Source: Bacteroidota bacterium
GTDB taxonomy: Bacteria > Bacteroidota > Bacteroidia > Bacteroidales > VadinHA17
Length of the DNA: 7,279 nucleotides
Direction: 5' to 3'
Assembly: GCA_030611395.1 (NCBI GenBank)
Contig: JAUWPX010000065.1
Location: 1 to 7,279, forward strand
The notes under the pieces were generated by a model that worked only from the letters and a program-made list of their open reading frames with translations, was not told the DNA's origin and made no database searches. The translations under genes were made by a program, and so were the position numbers. This document shows positions 5,148 through 7,279 of the stretch, one piece after another; position 1 is the stretch's first letter; every line of letters begins with the position of its first letter.

Positions 5148-7279
5148 TTGTTAAAAAAATACTTAATACCTGTATTCATTACTGCTATCTGGATTTATTC
5201 AGGATGTCTGTCTTTTGGTCAGAATAATCCTGTAACACCCGGCAATACTATGATGCAGCAGGATACAATTTTGGTTGATACTACCCGTACTGCTTCACAG
5301 TCAGGTTCAGGTAATGTTATAGAAGTCCCAATTAAATATAATTCAGAAGATTCTATTCGCTCTGAAGTAAAATCCCGGAAAGTTTATTTATATGGTCAGG
5401 CAGCTGTGAATTATGAAGATATTGTTTTGGAAGCTGATTATATTGAACTGGATACAAAAAACAGTGTTGTTATGGCAACCGGTTGGCCTGATAGTACCGG
5501 AACCATAACGGGCAGACCTCATTTTTAAGATGGAGCTGAAGAATTTGATGCAGATACAATTGAATATAATTTCAAAACAAAAAAAGGTATTATTAAAGGA
5601 ATTGTTACTGAAGAACAGGGTGGATACCTGCATAGTACCCTAACAAAGAAACATGCTAATGGTGAAATACATATAAAATCGGGGAAATATACGACTTGTG
5701 ATGCTGAACATCCTCATTTTTACATTGCTCTTACAAAAGCAAAAGTTATTCCTGATGATAAAATTGTATCCGGACCGGCTTACCTTGTTGTTGAAGATTT
5801 ACCTTTACCATTTATTTTGCCGTTTGGATTCTTTCCTAACCAAAAAGGGCGTGCATCAGGTGTTCTTATTCCTGATTATGGAGAAGAAAAAAATCGTGGG
5901 TTTTTCTTCAGGAACGGAGGTTATTATTTTGCGTTGAGTGATTATGCCGATCTGGCGATACGTGGAGACATCTATACTAATGGTACATATGGATTGCGAT
6001 TAAGTTCAAGATATAAAAAACGGTATAAGTTTACAGGTAACTTAAACGCCAGGTATTATAAAAGTGTGTCAGGAGAGAAAGGACTACCTAATTATAATTT
6101 ATCAAGTGACTATTCCATTGCATGGTCGCATTCTCAGGATCCTAAGAACAATCCGGGCGCCAGTTTTTCAGGAAATGTCAACATGTCTTCCAGTAGCTTT
6201 GATCAGAAATATGCCCGTTCTTCGAATAGTTATCTGACAAATACAAAAACATCCAGTATCTCTTATTCCAGGAGATGGGAGGGGACTCCTTTTAATTTTT
6301 CAGCCAGTATGAACCATAGCCAGAACAGTAGAAATAAGACGGTTAGCCTGAACCTCCCGCGTGCAAATTTTAATATGAGCCGTATCTATCCGTTTAAACC
6401 GAAGAACCTGGTTGGGGAAACTAAATGGTATCAAAATATTGAATTAAGCTACCAGGCTAAGATTGATAACAGGATAAACACTACTGATGAAAAATTTCTG
6501 ACTTCAGATATGTTTGATGAAATGAAGAATGGTTTCCAGCATTCAATTCCTTTGAGTACGATTTTTCGCCCGTTTAATAATTTTTCTATATCACCACAGG
6601 TTAGATATTCAGGAGTTTTATATTCCAGCAGAATCGAAAGAAGCTGGGAGGAAAATCAGGTAGTTACCGATACTATTAAAGAAATTAGTTATGCCCATGC
6701 ATTTGTGCCTTCAATTTCTTTTGGACTTACTCCTAAGATATATGGTATGTTTACACCACGGAATCCTGATTCAAAAATTATTGCTATTCGTCATGTGATG
6801 AGTCCTGCAATATCTATGTCTCTGGTTCCGGATATGAGTGAAATTACTCCAAGTTATTATCGTGAATACCAAGCAGATACAATGGGCAGAATTCGTGAAT
6901 ATTCAATATACGAATCTGAAATATACAGCACACCTTCACTACCCGGTAGAAGCGGATCAATTTCTTTTTCTCTCAATAACAACATTGAAATGAAAGTCAG
7001 GAACCTGGAGGATACAACAAAAGATGCAAGCAAAGTTAAAATAATTGACAGGTTCAATTTCTCTACCAATTACAATATGTTTGCAGATTCACTTAATCTT
7101 GCTCCTGTTATTTTCCGTGGATCAACCAAACTTTTCAAAAAAGTCAGCCTGAGCTTTGGTGGTGCTTTTGATCCATATGCAATTAACGAAAATGGTACAA
7201 GGATCAATACTTTTGAGATTAAACAAACCGGTAAATTATTTCGCGTAACAAGGTTGAATATGTCTGTAAACGCTTCTTT
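5148..7279 (+). pseudogene. lptD: LptD/OstA-like LPS-assembly outer-membrane protein, interrupted by one in-frame stop and cut by the window edge
   Basis: LptD, with LptE, inserts lipopolysaccharide into the outer leaflet of the outer membrane. No ATG is available at the 5' end; an in-frame TAA at 5115-5117 bounds the frame, so TTG at 5148 (L-L-K-K-Y-L-I-P) is the best start and yields a signal peptide of about 25 residues ending SFGQ. An OstA/LptA-like periplasmic domain spans about codons 60-240 (SRKVYLYGQAAVNYEDIVLEAD; KTKKGIIKG; YTTCDAEHPHFY with Cys184; PLPFILPFGFFPNQKGRASG). Beta-barrel-like sequence follows, with alternating aromatic/polar strands and N/S-rich turns, to the edge. Codon 127 is TAA (5526-5528). 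The same frame then stays open for 583 full codons with continuous family similarity. The first in-frame ATG after the stop is at 6183, so reinitiation there would lose the signal peptide and OstA domain. As read, only a 126-residue stub is made. Confidence 0.9.
5526..5528 (+). other. In-frame TAA nonsense codon inside lptD
   Basis: The reading frame goes CAT TTT TAA GAT GGA: ...TGRPHF, stop, DGAEEFDADTIEYNFKTKK. I recall Bacteroidota homologues reading F-K-D-G here, so a single change from AAA to TAA would account for it. The frame is unchanged on both sides, which excludes a simple indel. Confidence 0.95.

Noticed and set aside
5190..5205. Lipoprotein signal at the LptD N-terminus (WIYSGC).
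   Set aside because: Tyr occupies the -3 position usually held by Leu, and LptD is not a lipoprotein; cleavage by signal peptidase I near SFGQ fits better.
5698..5937. 79-codon open frame on the plus strand downstream of the lptD stop.
   Set aside because: It is in a different frame from the clear LptD continuation and has no recognisable features.
5148..7279. Reassigned genetic code explaining the internal TAA.
   Set aside because: TAA ends yidC and the MCE gene, TAG ends dnaA and TGA ends the amidase, all at the expected protein ends.

Overview
The window looks like a chromosomal fragment of a low-GC member of the Bacteroidota (Bacteroidetes). This rests on AT-rich DNA, a Bacteroidota-type YidC and DnaA, an exported amidase followed by a single MCE protein, a Bacteroidota-style LptD, no clear Shine-Dalgarno sequences, and TAnnTTTG-type promoter elements. 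Placement below phylum is not possible by eye. There is no sign of a phage, transposon, CRISPR array, tRNA or rRNA.

Layout from left to right. (1) The 3' half of yidC (+, positions 2-946) is cut by the window edge. (2) A 107-bp convergent spacer holds a 7-bp tandem repeat and a weak hairpin. (3) dnaA (-, 1054-2484) is complete. (4) A 392-bp very AT-rich gap (2485-2876) has strong A-tracts and a hairpin directly after the next gene's stop codon, but no gene. (5) A complete MCE/MlaD-like membrane-anchored lipid-transport protein (-, best start 3869). (6) A 66-bp spacer filled with an 8-bp tandem repeat that runs into the preceding gene's stop codon. (7) A complete exported N-acetylmuramoyl-L-alanine amidase with a probable SPOR-like C-terminal domain (-, 3936-5042). 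(8) A 105-bp divergent promoter region. (9) An lptD-like gene (+, 5148 to the window end), incomplete at the 3' end and interrupted by one in-frame TAA at 5526-5528.

Functionally this is mostly an envelope-biogenesis neighbourhood: YidC inserts inner-membrane proteins, the amidase cuts peptidoglycan, the MCE protein probably shuttles lipids across the periplasm, and LptD inserts LPS in the outer membrane. The replication initiator DnaA sits among them. The amidase and MCE genes are probably one transcription unit, divergent from lptD.

The observation most worth checking is the single nonsense codon in lptD. The frame is open for 126 codons before it and 583 codons after it, and homology runs straight across. 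TAA also ends yidC and the MCE gene, TAG ends dnaA and TGA ends the amidase, so a reassigned genetic code is not the explanation. It is either a very recent mutation or a sequencing/assembly error. I found no convincing previously undescribed system in this window.
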